Shown: piece after piece, positions 18,501 through 27,094 of the stretch
How positions within the stretch are numbered: the stretch's first letter is position 1
Layout: each line of letters opens with the position of its first letter
Origin: Gemmatimonas sp.
GTDB lineage: Bacteria; Gemmatimonadota; Gemmatimonadetes; Gemmatimonadales; Gemmatimonadaceae
Reading direction: 5' to 3'
Assembly (NCBI GenBank): GCA_011390805.1
Contig: JAABRT010000002.1
Span: 471 to 64,470 of the forward strand
DNA length: 64,000 nt
The notes under the pieces: model-generated
Seen by the model: the letters and a program-made list of their open reading frames with translations, nothing else
Told to the model about the DNA's origin: nothing
The model's database searches: none
Position numbers and translations under genes: made by a program

Positions 18501-18787
18501 CGGAAGGCTACCGTGAGCTTGGACTCGGCCAGGTCGTGGGCGAGCCGACCGCCGGATGGATCATCTTCACCGGCAGCCGTAGCCTCGTGGACGGCACGTC
18601 CGTGCGCATGCCCGGCACGTACATTCGCGACAACCGCGACCAGAACATGGAGCGGAACCCGCGCCCGGTCGATATTGAGGTCGAGCGTCCCGTTGGTGAG
18701 TGGTACAGCGGACGCGACAGTCAGCTTGATCGCGCGATGGAGGCGCTGCTGGCGCGGATCCGGGACACGGCGCCCGGCGGACGCTGA
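15542..18787 (+). CDS. Tricorn-like S41 peptidase with N-terminal propeller and PDZ domain
   Basis: The frame is open from 15488, but the ATG at 15542 is preferred: it has AGGGAGA about 9 nt upstream and begins a good signal peptide (HALCLLLVLLTIAP). The protein has 1081 residues. Two propeller sectors made of PD40 blades come first (for example EPGISPDGREIAFVSGGDIW and SPDGKHLAFARSV). A tricorn core follows (DFDAIKLAAFEQGWGEMRDG), then a PDZ domain (TAELGLRFNRLAYENDG through the GRSGRQVLLGVRRG region). The S41 catalytic part has VIDVRSNNGGFVN and the nucleophile segment HTLSDGEDFTEGYRE. It is expected to degrade peptides in the periplasm. A run of nine G at 17563-17571 lies in the coding sequence. 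Distances to neighbours suggest a single-gene unit. Confidence 0.92.
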   Translation: MLCTVSVRSHALCLLLVLLTIAPPRAAALGAQGAPSLYEPGISPDGREIAFVSGGDIWTVPATGGAARLLIAHSAHESRPLYSPDGSMLAFNSNRNGGLDVYIMDLASGAVRRLTNESGSEELNGWSADSRWVYFASNGEDVGGMSDVFRVRASGGTPMAVAADRYEGEFFAAASRDEPGLLAISTRARMAQSQWWRNGHSHIDEAELWSVRTAQRAGERPTYTKITTGGKNLWPMWGTGGALIFMSDRSGSENLWSVMADGSRARQLTKFTDGRALWPSITTDGRVVAFERDFGIWTLNVASGIAKRLDIRLVGNIEGAAREPKSARQGWSGITVSPDGRKWAFVSGGDVWATRMDDSVPATRVTETAAAEDDIAWTADSRQVVYTSWRTGTPKLYAYDFTKSAERPVTTGDGRDGSPAFSPDGKHLAFARSVAERNELHVMEWPSGKPRVLATGVSSGPTWAPDSRWIAYAGETDEFRNVMVVPVTGGEPQQVSFVANSSVGSIAWSAKGDYIVYRTGQRTEDNRLVKIDLVPLPPTFDEQRFRDLFNQPRDSANTQRDSANTPRSERAAPRDTAGGAVPRPTSIKIDFDAIRRRGAFVNTSFSVGSVLLSPDGKTGVLTGDGALHRITFGPNGDVDISRMEGASGAPIAFSSNGRQVYVSQGGQLRVVNMTGGGQPRVVSTRVAWTEDFDAIKLAAFEQGWGEMRDGFYDREFHGADWNAVRDRFRPQIEGARTRAEFSRLMNLMLGELNASHLGHSGRSGPPQPGDTATTAELGLRFNRLAYENDGRFVITEVVTLGPADIAEDIAVGDELMTIDGTALNGQSDLNALLRGRSGRQVLLGVRRGTAPARTVEVRATSGGAMRQLNYRNWVESRRSYVDSVSGGRLGYVHIASMSEGALDQFIFDLDQQNHAKEGVVIDVRSNNGGFVNVYAIDVLSRRNYFSMQGRGSAMRAPSRVALGQRALLAPTVLVTNQHTLSDGEDFTEGYRELGLGQVVGEPTAGWIIFTGSRSLVDGTSVRMPGTYIRDNRDQNMERNPRPVDIEVERPVGEWYSGRDSQLDRAMEALLARIRDTAPGGR

Positions 18788-18913
18788 GCGATCGAGAACT
18801 GCACCTGCGTCGAGCGGGCACGCGCGCTAGCTTCGCTCACTGTTCATGACACGTGGGGGCTCATCCAAAGGCCTCACACCGGTCACGTTGGCAACCCGGC
18901 AACAGGACAACAG

Positions 18914-19369
18914 ATGCCGCAAATCACCATCACGCGTCGGATCAGTGCCCCGGTTCATGTTGTCTGGGAAGTGCTCGATGACTTCGGCGACATCCAGCGC
19001 TGGAGCCCCAGTGTAAGACGTTCGAGGCTGACATCAGCCGGGCCAATCGGGGTGGGAACAACCCGGCATTGCGATTTCGGGTTTGGCGCTGCAAGCGAAC
19101 GCATCGAGGCCTATGTGCCCAACAGCCGCATGACGGTGCGACTGATCGAAATGTTCAAGCTGCCGATGTCGGAAGCCGTGGCCGACTTCACGCTCGTGCC
19201 AGACGCGGAAACGACGGCGTTGACCTTTACCTACCGCTTCACGCCAAACCTGATCGGGCGCCTGCTGGGGGGCGTACTCGACAAGCAACTGTCGAATGGC
19301 CTCGGTAAACTCGTGCACGGCCTGCAGGAGGAGAGTGAGCGCACGGCGGTCTCCCGAGCGCGCGGCTAG
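18914..19369 (+). CDS. SRPBCC-fold (polyketide cyclase/START-like) small protein
   Basis: 151 residues. The first strand and helix, ITITRRISAPVHVVWEVLDD followed by FGDIQRWSPSV, are the hallmark of the SRPBCC superfamily, whose members bind a hydrophobic ligand in a deep pocket. The rest alternates strand-like stretches (ERIEAYVPNSRMTVRLIEM) and a long last helix (LGKLVHGLQEESER). It has no signal peptide. The ligand is unknown and there is no partner gene nearby; the next genes converge from the type II secretion operon. Confidence 0.82.
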   Translation: MPQITITRRISAPVHVVWEVLDDFGDIQRWSPSVRRSRLTSAGPIGVGTTRHCDFGFGAASERIEAYVPNSRMTVRLIEMFKLPMSEAVADFTLVPDAETTALTFTYRFTPNLIGRLLGGVLDKQLSNGLGKLVHGLQEESERTAVSRARG

Positions 19370-19494
19370 ACCCAAAAACGCCAACACGAGCCCTCGCTGC
19401 AGCGCCTCTGTTCGCTGCGACAGATCACCAAGCGCTATGTCGCCTGGGTCGAGGGCGACGTCGCAGGCGAGGAAGGGGTGATTGACCTCTCACA

Positions 19495-21069
19495 TCACGC
19501 ACGAGCAACGCGCAGCACCTCATCGAGCGTGGTCACACCGGCACGCACGAGCCGCAGTCCATCGTCCCGCAGCGTGCGCATGCCGCTCGCAATGGCCAGA
19601 GCACGCAGTTCCTCGGAGCCGCGCCGCGCCTGTGTCTCGAGCCGCAGCTGGTTGTCCATGATCAGCAGTTCGTAGACGCCCTGCCGTCCGCGATAGCCGG
19701 TGTTTCGGCACTGATCGCAGCCCGTGCCCTTCCACACCGTATCAAGGTGCAGCGCCGAGAGATCAAAGCTGCGCGCGGCGCCCTGATCCGGCTTTGTAGG
19801 CGCCTTGCAATGCGTGCAGATCACGCGCACAAGACGCTGCGCGAGTACAGCATCAACCGTGCTCGCCACGAGGTATGACGCCACGCCCAGGTCGAGCAGC
19901 CGCGTGAGCGCGGTGGGCGCGTCGTTCGTATGCAGCGTGGACAGCACCAGGTGACCCGTGAGTGCTGCCTGCGTGGCGATGTTCGCTGTTTCGGCATCGC
20001 GGATTTCACCCACGAGCATGATGTCCGGATCCTGTCGCAGCAACGACCGCAGCGCCGACGCAAACGTCACGCCCACCCGTTCGTTCACCGGGATTTGCGG
20101 CACGCCCGGCAGTTCGTACTCCACCGGATCTTCTACGGTAAGAATCTTCTCGCGTCCGGTGCGCAACAACTCGATCGCGCCGTACAGCGTGGTGGTCTTG
20201 CCCGACCCGGTGGGCCCGGTCACGAGCACGATGCCGTGCGGTCGCACGATCGCCTCGTGAAAGAGCGCGAGCGTGTCCTCGGCCATGCCGAGTTCGGTGA
20301 GCGAAATGCGACCGCGTTCCTTGTCCAGCAGACGCAGCACCACGCTCTCGCCGTGCAGCGTGGGCACGGTTGACACGCGTACATCCACCTGCCGGTTCTG
20401 CAGGCGCAGACGAATGCGCCCGTCTTGCGGCAGTCGACGTTCGGCGATGTCGAGTTCCGCCATGATCTTGATTCGACTCACGATGGCGGCCGTAAGCTGC
20501 GGCGGTGGTGACGGCGCCGGCTGCAGCACGCCGTCCACTCGATAGCGCACCTGCAGTCCGTCCGCGTAGCCCTCGAGATGCACATCGGACGCACGGGCTT
20601 CAAGTGCTTCAATGATGAGCAGATTGACCAGGCGAACGACGGGCGCTTCGTTGGCGAGGTGCACCAGGTCGTCAAGTGCAATGTCGTCTGCACTGCCCAC
20701 GCCGGCACCGATTGTCAGCCCGGCAATCATACCTTCGGCCGTTGTCGCATCCGGCGCGTAGACGCGCCGGATCGCTCGGCGCACCTCCGGCTCCCGCGCC
20801 CGCACGAGCAACAGCTCGGCGCCAAAGGCGAGCTGCAGGTCATCGCCCGTAAGCGGTGCAATGCGGTCGAGCCACGTTGCGACTGTGAGCACACCGTTGG
20901 CGAGCAGCAATGGCAGCACGGCGTGCTGCTCGAGCCAGTCGGCCGAGGGCGCACCCGCGAGAGGCTGCGCATCGAGCATCAGTGCGTCTACCTGCGCGGT
21001 GGACAGCACATCTGCCGATTCGTGGGCGGACATGGCGGCGGTCAGCGCCGCCGCCTTGGGTTCCGACAT
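19495..21069 (-). CDS. gspE: Type II secretion ATPase GspE
   Basis: 524 residues. An N-terminal GspE-like domain (about 1-150) leads to the RecA-like motor. The motor shows Walker A in GPTGSGKTTTLYG, an Asp box (TVEDPVEYELPG), Walker B in DIMLVGEIRDAETA and the His box in TGHLVLSTLHTNDA. A zinc-binding cysteine set is present (CTHCKAP and CDQCRNTGYRGR). This hexameric ATPase powers pseudopilus growth at the inner membrane. It is the last gene of the secretion operon; its ATG overlaps the gspD stop by one base (TGATG). Confidence 0.95.
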   Translation of the reverse strand: MSEPKAAALTAAMSAHESADVLSTAQVDALMLDAQPLAGAPSADWLEQHAVLPLLLANGVLTVATWLDRIAPLTGDDLQLAFGAELLLVRAREPEVRRAIRRVYAPDATTAEGMIAGLTIGAGVGSADDIALDDLVHLANEAPVVRLVNLLIIEALEARASDVHLEGYADGLQVRYRVDGVLQPAPSPPPQLTAAIVSRIKIMAELDIAERRLPQDGRIRLRLQNRQVDVRVSTVPTLHGESVVLRLLDKERGRISLTELGMAEDTLALFHEAIVRPHGIVLVTGPTGSGKTTTLYGAIELLRTGREKILTVEDPVEYELPGVPQIPVNERVGVTFASALRSLLRQDPDIMLVGEIRDAETANIATQAALTGHLVLSTLHTNDAPTALTRLLDLGVASYLVASTVDAVLAQRLVRVICTHCKAPTKPDQGAARSFDLSALHLDTVWKGTGCDQCRNTGYRGRQGVYELLIMDNQLRLETQARRGSEELRALAIASGMRTLRDDGLRLVRAGVTTLDEVLRVARA

Positions 21070-22763
21070 CAGCGCGGCGGCCGTGGTGGACGCACCACCG
21101 GCACCGTTAATGAGTCGCCCACGCCGATGGACACGGTATCCGCGGCGGGCTGCACCCGACCGTCAATCTTCACGCCCTTGAGCAACTCGCTGCCGCTGCG
21201 CAGTGATTCGCGCAGGCGATCGATGTCTTCGTCGCTCGAGACAATGTGCGGCGTGAGGAACAGAAACAGTTCGGTGGAGCGGTTGCTGGTGCGCGTATTA
21301 CCGAACAGCCAGCCGAGCAGGGGCAGTCGGCTCAGGAACGGAATGCCCGAGGTGCTCTCCTCCGATGTGTTGTCGGACAATCCTCCAATGACCGTGGTCT
21401 GTCCGTCACGCACGAACACCGACGTCTGCGCCTCGCGCTGGTTGATGATCGGTGCATCGAACAGGATGTTGCTGCTCACGTCGTTGTTGGTTTGCACGAC
21501 GTCCATGTTCACGTAGCCGTCGGTGTTGATGGTGGGCGTGATGGTGAGCGTTGTACCGACGGGCAGATACTGAATGGTCTCCACGCGCGCATTCGGGTCG
21601 AAGCCACCCGCCTGCGTGACCTGCACGAAGGGCACACTGGAGCCCACGTTGAGCACAGACTCGCGGTTGTTCTGGGCAATGAGAATTGGCAGCGAGAGCA
21701 CCTTCACGTTGCCACGCGTCTGCAGCGCGTTGAGCGCCACGTCGTAATTCACTGAGCCCTTGCCACCGGCAAGCATGAACACGAAATCGCGTGCTGAGCC
21801 ATTGCCGGGCAGAATCGCGGCGGTGTCACCGGCGGTGCGGGTGGCCACACCGGACACACCGAGGTTGAGGTCGCGATTGCGCTCCACCTGCGCAATGGTG
21901 ACCTCAATGAGCACCTGCAGTGGCCTCAGATCCACCGACTGCACGAGCTGTTGCATGGCCGCGAAGTCTTCTGCGGTCGCCCGAACGATCAGCGAGTTGG
22001 TGAGCTCGTCGGCGACAATGCGTATGTCGGAGAACGCGAGGCCGCTTGACTGTGCGCTGGACTGCCCGCCGAACGCGTTACCGAGCGCTTCCCGGAATGC
22101 AATCACCGGGTTGACGTCCTGCGCGTCGATGGAAATCCCACCAACCACACCACCGCCGCCACCGCCACCACGGCCGCCGCGCTGGAGATTCTGGATGCCG
22201 CCCAGCTGCACACTTGTTCCGCGTCCCGGGTTCACCAGGCCTGTGCTGCCGCCGCCACCACTGCCGGTGAGCACGTTCATGAGCAGCGGTGCAATCGTGG
22301 TTGCGCTCGAGTGCTTGAGCCGCACCGTGTACAGGTTGAGCGCACGCTCCTGTCGGGCCTGCTGCAGCGCCTGAGCGGGCGATAGCCGCGTGTTTGTCGC
22401 CGCACGTGGCGGACCAACCAGGCGGATCACCGCGTCGCCTTCGGTGACGGTGATGTCGCTCCCTTCGGCCACGGCACGCAGTGCGTCAATGGCCCCCTCT
22501 CGCGACAGCGACTGCTGCAGGCGCAGCGACACGCGCGCCGATGGCATGTTGCTCAGCGTAATGTTGAGGCCCGCGGCTTCGGCAATCGCGCGCAACACAA
22601 CGGACACATCCTGATCGACAAAGTCGAGCACCAGGCCATCAGGAGCACGGCGGGTGTTCGCGGTGTCGCGCTGCGATGCGCGTCCGCTTCCCTGCGCCAG
22701 CAATGGCGTGGAAGCGAGACACAACAGCAACAACAGTCGGACAGGGACAGGCATGATGAACAT
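21069..22763 (-). CDS. gspD: Type II secretion outer-membrane secretin GspD
   Basis: 564 residues with a signal peptide (LLLLLCLASTPLLAQ). An N0/STN-like domain (LDFVDQDVSVVLRAIAEAAG) is followed by N-domain repeats, interrupted by a glycine-rich insert near residues 175-215 that includes a run of Gly. The C-terminal secretin domain has VEVTIAQVERN-type opening strands (VLIEVTIAQVERNRDLNLG), PFVQVTQAGGF, and the typical VPFLSRLPLLGWLFG-like end (IPFLSRLPLLGWLFGN). It is shorter than the proteobacterial homologue, with fewer N domains. It forms the outer-membrane channel for folded substrates. The start at 22763 lies 7 nt after the preceding stop; an internal ATG at 22754 is an alternative. 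Confidence 0.95.
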   Translation of the reverse strand: MFIMPVPVRLLLLLCLASTPLLAQGSGRASQRDTANTRRAPDGLVLDFVDQDVSVVLRAIAEAAGLNITLSNMPSARVSLRLQQSLSREGAIDALRAVAEGSDITVTEGDAVIRLVGPPRAATNTRLSPAQALQQARQERALNLYTVRLKHSSATTIAPLLMNVLTGSGGGGSTGLVNPGRGTSVQLGGIQNLQRGGRGGGGGGGVVGGISIDAQDVNPVIAFREALGNAFGGQSSAQSSGLAFSDIRIVADELTNSLIVRATAEDFAAMQQLVQSVDLRPLQVLIEVTIAQVERNRDLNLGVSGVATRTAGDTAAILPGNGSARDFVFMLAGGKGSVNYDVALNALQTRGNVKVLSLPILIAQNNRESVLNVGSSVPFVQVTQAGGFDPNARVETIQYLPVGTTLTITPTINTDGYVNMDVVQTNNDVSSNILFDAPIINQREAQTSVFVRDGQTTVIGGLSDNTSEESTSGIPFLSRLPLLGWLFGNTRTSNRSTELFLFLTPHIVSSDEDIDRLRESLRSGSELLKGVKIDGRVQPAADTVSIGVGDSLTVPVVRPPRPPR

Positions 22764-22769
22764 CCGTGC

Positions 22770-23264
22770 TCAGGAGGAAGTAGCCGCGATGGTGACCCGC
22801 TCGCCGGATGGCGTCGAGAACTCCACGGCACCGCGCGAGATCGATCGCACGGTGAAATCGCCCAGCTGGTCTCCCACGCGCAGTAGCACGCTGGGCGACC
22901 CATTCAGTTGACACATGGCGAAACTGCGGGTGCCCTCGCCCACCGCAGTGCCCAGTACCTCCGGCAGCACCACGGGCTCCGGTTCCTCGGCGAACACCGG
23001 AAACTCAGGCTCTCCCGTGAGCGAGTACCGCGTGACGGGGGCCGAACGATCGGGTGCGAACACGTTGAGATCCACTGCGTCGGAAATGCGCAATGCTGGC
23101 AGCGTTGCTCGGCCGGCAAGCGAATCGCGCGACGTGAACTGCGGTGCTGCGGCTTCCGCCGTTGGCGAGATGCGTAACGCTGCGGTCGCCGACCAGACGA
23201 AGAACAGCGCGGCGGCCGTCACCGCGCTCACCGACGCCATCAGCCAGCGATCACGCGCCTTCAT
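22770..23264 (-). CDS. gspC: Inner-membrane coupling protein, GspC-like
   Basis: 164 residues from the ATG at 23264, which overlaps the previous stop by 4 nt; the longer open frame upstream lies over gspM and is not coding. There is one N-terminal membrane helix (VSAVTAAALFFVWSATAAL), a linker and a short beta domain containing AVGEGTRSFAMCQLNGSPSV and VLLRVGDQLGDFTVRSISRG. This matches the homology region of GspC or PilP, which touches the secretin N0 domain. The PDZ domain of classical GspC is absent. Position just before gspD supports the assignment. Confidence 0.78.
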   Translation of the reverse strand: MKARDRWLMASVSAVTAAALFFVWSATAALRISPTAEAAAPQFTSRDSLAGRATLPALRISDAVDLNVFAPDRSAPVTRYSLTGEPEFPVFAEEPEPVVLPEVLGTAVGEGTRSFAMCQLNGSPSVLLRVGDQLGDFTVRSISRGAVEFSTPSGERVTIAATSS

Positions 23265-23908
23265 GGTGTCGTGTCCCGCACGGCGAATGGCCGCGTGCCG
23301 AGCACGGTGGTGGGCGCGGACGCGGCGGCCGCTTCCGGAAGCGCGAAGCCGGTGATGGTGGCCGAGATGGCCAGCGGTTCGACGCCCGACTCTCCGAAGG
23401 CATTCGACGCCACCGAGACGTCGAGCCGTTCGACCACGATGAGCTTGTTGCCGCTCTCCAGCGCACGCAGGAACCGCAACAGTCCCTCGATATCCGACTC
23501 GGCACGCAACGCCACATGCAGCGTACGCACGCCGGCTTCGCTCACCGAGGACGGACGAGTGGTGGCATTCTGAAGCCACACGTCATGCACCCGTGCGACC
23601 GTTCCGAGGTGCGATACCAGTTCGGCCGTCGCGATTACATCATCGCGACCCGTGAACAGCCGACTCGAAGCGGTGCGTACCAGCGAGTCGGCGAGTTGCT
23701 GCAAGCCCGGGTTCTCCGCCGCCGCGCGCACTGCCGCGCGTTCGCGCGAGAGCGTGAGTCGTTCAGCCGCGAGCAGTCCGCGCGCATCACCGAGCGCGGC
23801 GTGAAACGGACGGATGCCCCAAACGTACAGCAGGGCCGGCAGCAGCACCGCCGCACCAATCAGGAGAGCGCGACGATCACGCGCACCGAGCGTGCGCCGA
23901 CCGGTCAT
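23261..23908 (-). CDS. gspM: Type II secretion inner-membrane protein GspM-like (PilO-type)
   Basis: 215 residues. It has a short cytosolic basic start, one membrane helix (ALLIGAAVLLPALLYVWGI), a coiled-coil-prone segment (RGLLAAERLTLSRERAAVRA) and a ferredoxin-like domain (RTLHVALRAESDIEGLLRFL). This is the layout of the GspM/PilO family, which pairs with GspL on the periplasmic side. The gene starts inside the end of gspL (4-nt overlap) and ends inside the start of gspC, consistent with one assembly platform operon. Confidence 0.82.
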   Translation of the reverse strand: MTGRRTLGARDRRALLIGAAVLLPALLYVWGIRPFHAALGDARGLLAAERLTLSRERAAVRAAAENPGLQQLADSLVRTASSRLFTGRDDVIATAELVSHLGTVARVHDVWLQNATTRPSSVSEAGVRTLHVALRAESDIEGLLRFLRALESGNKLIVVERLDVSVASNAFGESGVEPLAISATITGFALPEAAAASAPTTVLGTRPFAVRDTTP

Positions 23909-25260
23909 GGCTGCCGCCTCGCGGTAGTGGCACCGCGTGCTTCCCGTGCACGCATCAGCGCAGAGAGCTGAAAGCGCTCCAGTGCCTCTCCTTCGGGCGT
24001 GGTTTCGCGGCGCACCGGCGCGCTGGCCTGCACGGCCTGCAGCGAAGGCACACGTTCCACCGACTCGAAGACGCGCGCCGCGGAACGCGCCAGACCATCA
24101 ATGCCCACCGTGTCCGCCCGCCCGCGAAAGCCGGTGAGATAGGATTCGCTCGGCAGCTGTGTGCTGAGTTCCGCGATCACCGCCGACCAGATCGGCGCAT
24201 CCTGCTCCGCACGCGCAAGCACCGCCAGCTGCCTGAATGCGGTCTCGACAGTTGTTCGGCCCACCAGCGTGCTGCCGAGTTGCGGCGCAAGCGCCGCACG
24301 TTCGGCGCGCACCGCACTCAGCTCCCGCCGCACATCCCAGAGTTGCAGAGCAGCGCCAGCCACGAGCAGAATGGCCGCCGCCGCCGCGAAGCGCACAGCC
24401 AATGAACGCACCCGCGCCGTGCCCGCCGCCCGCTCGCGTTCGGTAATCAACAGTGGAGCGGTTGCGCGCGATGCGCCGACCGCGGCCAGTGCATCGGGTT
24501 GTGACCCCAACGCAGCGAGCACTCCGGTGGCGGGCTGCACACGCATGAGCGCTTCAGCCTCGCGGCGAGCGTCCGGCGCGGCGGCGAGGAACACGGACGT
24601 GGTGTCCGCAAGCATCGCCTCCGCCAGTCTCGCGGCGTCAAGCGCGAGCGATCGGAAGCGGCGCAGCGACACAAGTTGCCCCTGCTCGACCGTCAGCACT
24701 GTGCAGTGCGCCTGATCAACCACCACCATACTGGCGCGCGCCTCGCCGCCGTTCGACTTTGCATTTCCCGTCCGTGCGAACATGGCCCACGCCGCCGGTG
24801 CAGGTACCACCTGTCTCACCGACAAGCCGGCGGTGCTCGCCGCCGCATGAATGCTGTGCAGCAGCGGTGCCGAGGTCGCGGCGACGAGACGTCCCATGAC
24901 GGACGTTGAACGCGCACCGGCGCCCACAACCTGCGCGCCACGGGCGCTCGTGAAATACTTGCCGGCGTTTCTCGCGAGCAGCAGTCGCAGCTCGTGTTCC
25001 GCCATGGGCGGCAGCTCCACCATCTGCACTTCAGCCAGTGCCGGCATGAGTGCGACACTCACGCCCGCTGCAGGAGCGGGCGCCTCGTTGAGCAGCGCGG
25101 CAAATGCAGCCGCGAGTGACGGCCACGCTTCGTCTCCCGGAGCCCGTGGCTCCAGCGCCGTGCGCCAAACGCGCGGCGCACTGCCGGCGTCCGCGCCGAC
25201 AACCGCACACAGCTGATCCGCGGCCAGCGACACTCCTTGAATGCTCACCACTCTTGCCAC
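23905..25260 (-). CDS. gspL: Type II secretion inner-membrane protein GspL-like (PilM/PilN-type fusion)
   Basis: 451 residues from GTG at 25260; a GTG at 25248 forms a GTGA overlap with the gspK stop and may be the true start. The N-terminal ~270 residues are the actin-like cytosolic domain (APAPAAGVSVALMPALAEVQ, ELPPMAEHELRLLLARNAGK), which binds GspE. One membrane helix follows near 285-305 (AVRFAAAAAILLVAGAALQL). The periplasmic part has a coiled coil (RRELSAVRAERAALAPQ) and a ferredoxin-like end. This is the classical GspL plan. It bridges the motor ATPase to GspM. Confidence 0.83.
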   Translation of the reverse strand: MARVVSIQGVSLAADQLCAVVGADAGSAPRVWRTALEPRAPGDEAWPSLAAAFAALLNEAPAPAAGVSVALMPALAEVQMVELPPMAEHELRLLLARNAGKYFTSARGAQVVGAGARSTSVMGRLVAATSAPLLHSIHAAASTAGLSVRQVVPAPAAWAMFARTGNAKSNGGEARASMVVVDQAHCTVLTVEQGQLVSLRRFRSLALDAARLAEAMLADTTSVFLAAAPDARREAEALMRVQPATGVLAALGSQPDALAAVGASRATAPLLITERERAAGTARVRSLAVRFAAAAAILLVAGAALQLWDVRRELSAVRAERAALAPQLGSTLVGRTTVETAFRQLAVLARAEQDAPIWSAVIAELSTQLPSESYLTGFRGRADTVGIDGLARSAARVFESVERVPSLQAVQASAPVRRETTPEGEALERFQLSALMRAREARGATTARRQP

Positions 25261-26327
25261 CTGATGTTCACGCGATTGTTGTTGGCCCGTTGCAGCACGG
25301 CCACGAGTTTCGCGGGCTGCGCGGTGAGCGAATCGCGGACCGTAAGCACAAGTTGCAAGTCACGCGTGTCAACCGTGGCCGCCGCGGCAAGCTGCCGTTC
25401 TGCCTGCGACCCGCCGCTGTTGCCACCGTCGTCCCCACCGCGGCCGCGACCACGACCACGTGTGGACCGCTCCACGGCCACCGAAATCGCGTTGAGCGAT
25501 TCGATGCGCCGACCGGCCGAGCGCATGGAAAGGATGTTCGCGATCACGACATCAGTCATGCCCGGCAGCGAGCGCAGCACCGCTTCCGGCGCCGTGTTCA
25601 CGTTCACGCGCGCGGTGAAAGCAAACGCGGAGAGATAGGGGCTCACGCGCTCCAGGTCGTTTGCCGTCATGCCGGCAACGTGCACCAGATCATGCACACG
25701 GCGAAACGGTGCGTTGGACGGCAGCACGAGACGGCTATCGCGCAGATACTCGGCCTGCTCGCCGCCTGCCACACGCGCGAGATCATCGATGTCGCGCCAG
25801 TCCATGATGGACTGCGCGAGCGCGTCGGCACGCGTGTAGTCACCGAGCACAAACGAAAAGAGCGTGCGCAGCTCCACCTCGCTCATCTGGTTGACATTGC
25901 GTGTGGCGCCCAAATCGTCCACCTCGACATTCACGGCCACGCCACCCAACTCCACCTCGCCCGAATAGATCGAATCGGCATCAATCCACGGATCCGTGGA
26001 TCGCAGCGAGGCCGCGGCACTGTTGGTGGTGCGCGTGCGCAAGTCGTACTCGAGGCGGGCAATGCTCACCGCGAGCGCTCCCTGCAGCGCCGCACGATCG
26101 CGAGCGCGGTCGGACGCGTTCAGCCCGAGCGCACGACGCTCGCGCGCGGCGAGCGAGAACTGCATGGCCACCGTCGCAATCATGACCACCATCCAGAGCG
26201 CGGCGAGCATCGCCACGCCGCGTCGTCGCACAGGTGACGTGCGGCGCAACAGAGGTAATGCGCGGCGCGGCGCGGGAGATGCGAGACGCGGCCGCACGCG
26301 CAGCGCCGGACGGCGATCCACACTCAT
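25245..26327 (-). CDS. gspK: Type II secretion minor pseudopilin GspK
   Basis: 360 residues from the ATG at 26327 (overlapping the gspJ stop by 4 nt). The N-terminus has RRRGVAMLAALWMVVMIATV, a prepilin-like cleavage site and hydrophobic helix; position +5 is not the usual Glu, as is normal for GspK. The large head contains RNVNQMSEVELRTLF and a helix-hairpin-helix stretch (VNVNTAPEAVLRSLPGMTD), the GspK signature. A Gly/Arg-rich loop (RGRGRGRGGDDGGNSGG) interrupts the head. GspK caps the pseudopilus tip with GspI and GspJ. Confidence 0.9.
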   Translation of the reverse strand: MSVDRRPALRVRPRLASPAPRRALPLLRRTSPVRRRGVAMLAALWMVVMIATVAMQFSLAARERRALGLNASDRARDRAALQGALAVSIARLEYDLRTRTTNSAAASLRSTDPWIDADSIYSGEVELGGVAVNVEVDDLGATRNVNQMSEVELRTLFSFVLGDYTRADALAQSIMDWRDIDDLARVAGGEQAEYLRDSRLVLPSNAPFRRVHDLVHVAGMTANDLERVSPYLSAFAFTARVNVNTAPEAVLRSLPGMTDVVIANILSMRSAGRRIESLNAISVAVERSTRGRGRGRGGDDGGNSGGSQAERQLAAAATVDTRDLQLVLTVRDSLTAQPAKLVAVLQRANNNRVNIRWQEW

Positions 26328-27094
26328 CGCGTCCCCCCCCCCACGCCCACGACCGATGCTTCTTCGTCGGCCGTTTGCGCATCGAGCGCGTTGGCGGCAC
26401 CCGGCAGTACGAACAGCAGCGGCATCTGCAGCAGTGCAGGCGTCGGTGCGTCCTCTCCCATGCCGAGCGTCACTCGCGCAGCCACACGACGCACGCCAGC
26501 CGACTCCGCATCGGGCACCCAACGCTGCGTGGTCGCGTCGAGATACTCCACCGCTATCTGCACAATCGTGGAGTCGAGTTCACGGCGGAACAGCGGGGAC
26601 GTCGGATTCACCTGGTACTCGATGGTCAATCCACGTTCCGGGGTGTTGTCATCGCCATCAACGAACAGGCGCACGTTCACGTTCGGCGACGGCAGGTCGA
26701 GCAGTGCGCTGGTGCTGAATCGCAGTTCGTCGCCGGTGGCGATGGCCGGAGTCACGCCGTTGCTGGCCGCACCTTCGGACACCCGCATGGCCGCGAGCCC
26801 GCTGGCACTCAGACGTGTGGTTCTGCCACCCGCGGTTACCCGGACGCCCTGCGCCTGCGACTGAATTGAACCCGACGCGATCCAGTGGCGGATCATCTCA
26901 CGCACGGCACCCGCCCGCTCCGCCTCACGCGTGGCGTCGAGTACCACCGCACGGTGCCCGATCACGTTGCCGAATGTCACGGCACCAATCGAGGCCATGG
27001 CTCCGGTGATGACGAGACCCACCACGAGTTCGAGCAGCGTCATGCCGCGACGCTCACGCCGCTCGCGACTCGCGCGCTGTCGGATCGTGGTCAT
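26324..27094 (-). CDS. gspJ: Type II secretion minor pseudopilin GspJ
   Basis: 256 residues. Class III prepilin signal: ERRG then MTLLELVVGLVITGAMASIG, with Glu at +5 after the glycine cut site. The globular part has beta-rich GspJ character but low recognisable identity. The 3' end of the coding strand has a run of ten G (complement of 26333-26342), reading Gly-Gly-Gly before the last codons and placed just 5 nt before the gspK start codon, where a ribosome-binding site should be. The assignment rests on order and on the prepilin signal. Confidence 0.82.
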   Translation of the reverse strand: MTTIRQRASRERRERRGMTLLELVVGLVITGAMASIGAVTFGNVIGHRAVVLDATREAERAGAVREMIRHWIASGSIQSQAQGVRVTAGGRTTRLSASGLAAMRVSEGAASNGVTPAIATGDELRFSTSALLDLPSPNVNVRLFVDGDDNTPERGLTIEYQVNPTSPLFRRELDSTIVQIAVEYLDATTQRWVPDAESAGVRRVAARVTLGMGEDAPTPALLQMPLLFVLPGAANALDAQTADEEASVVGVGGGTR

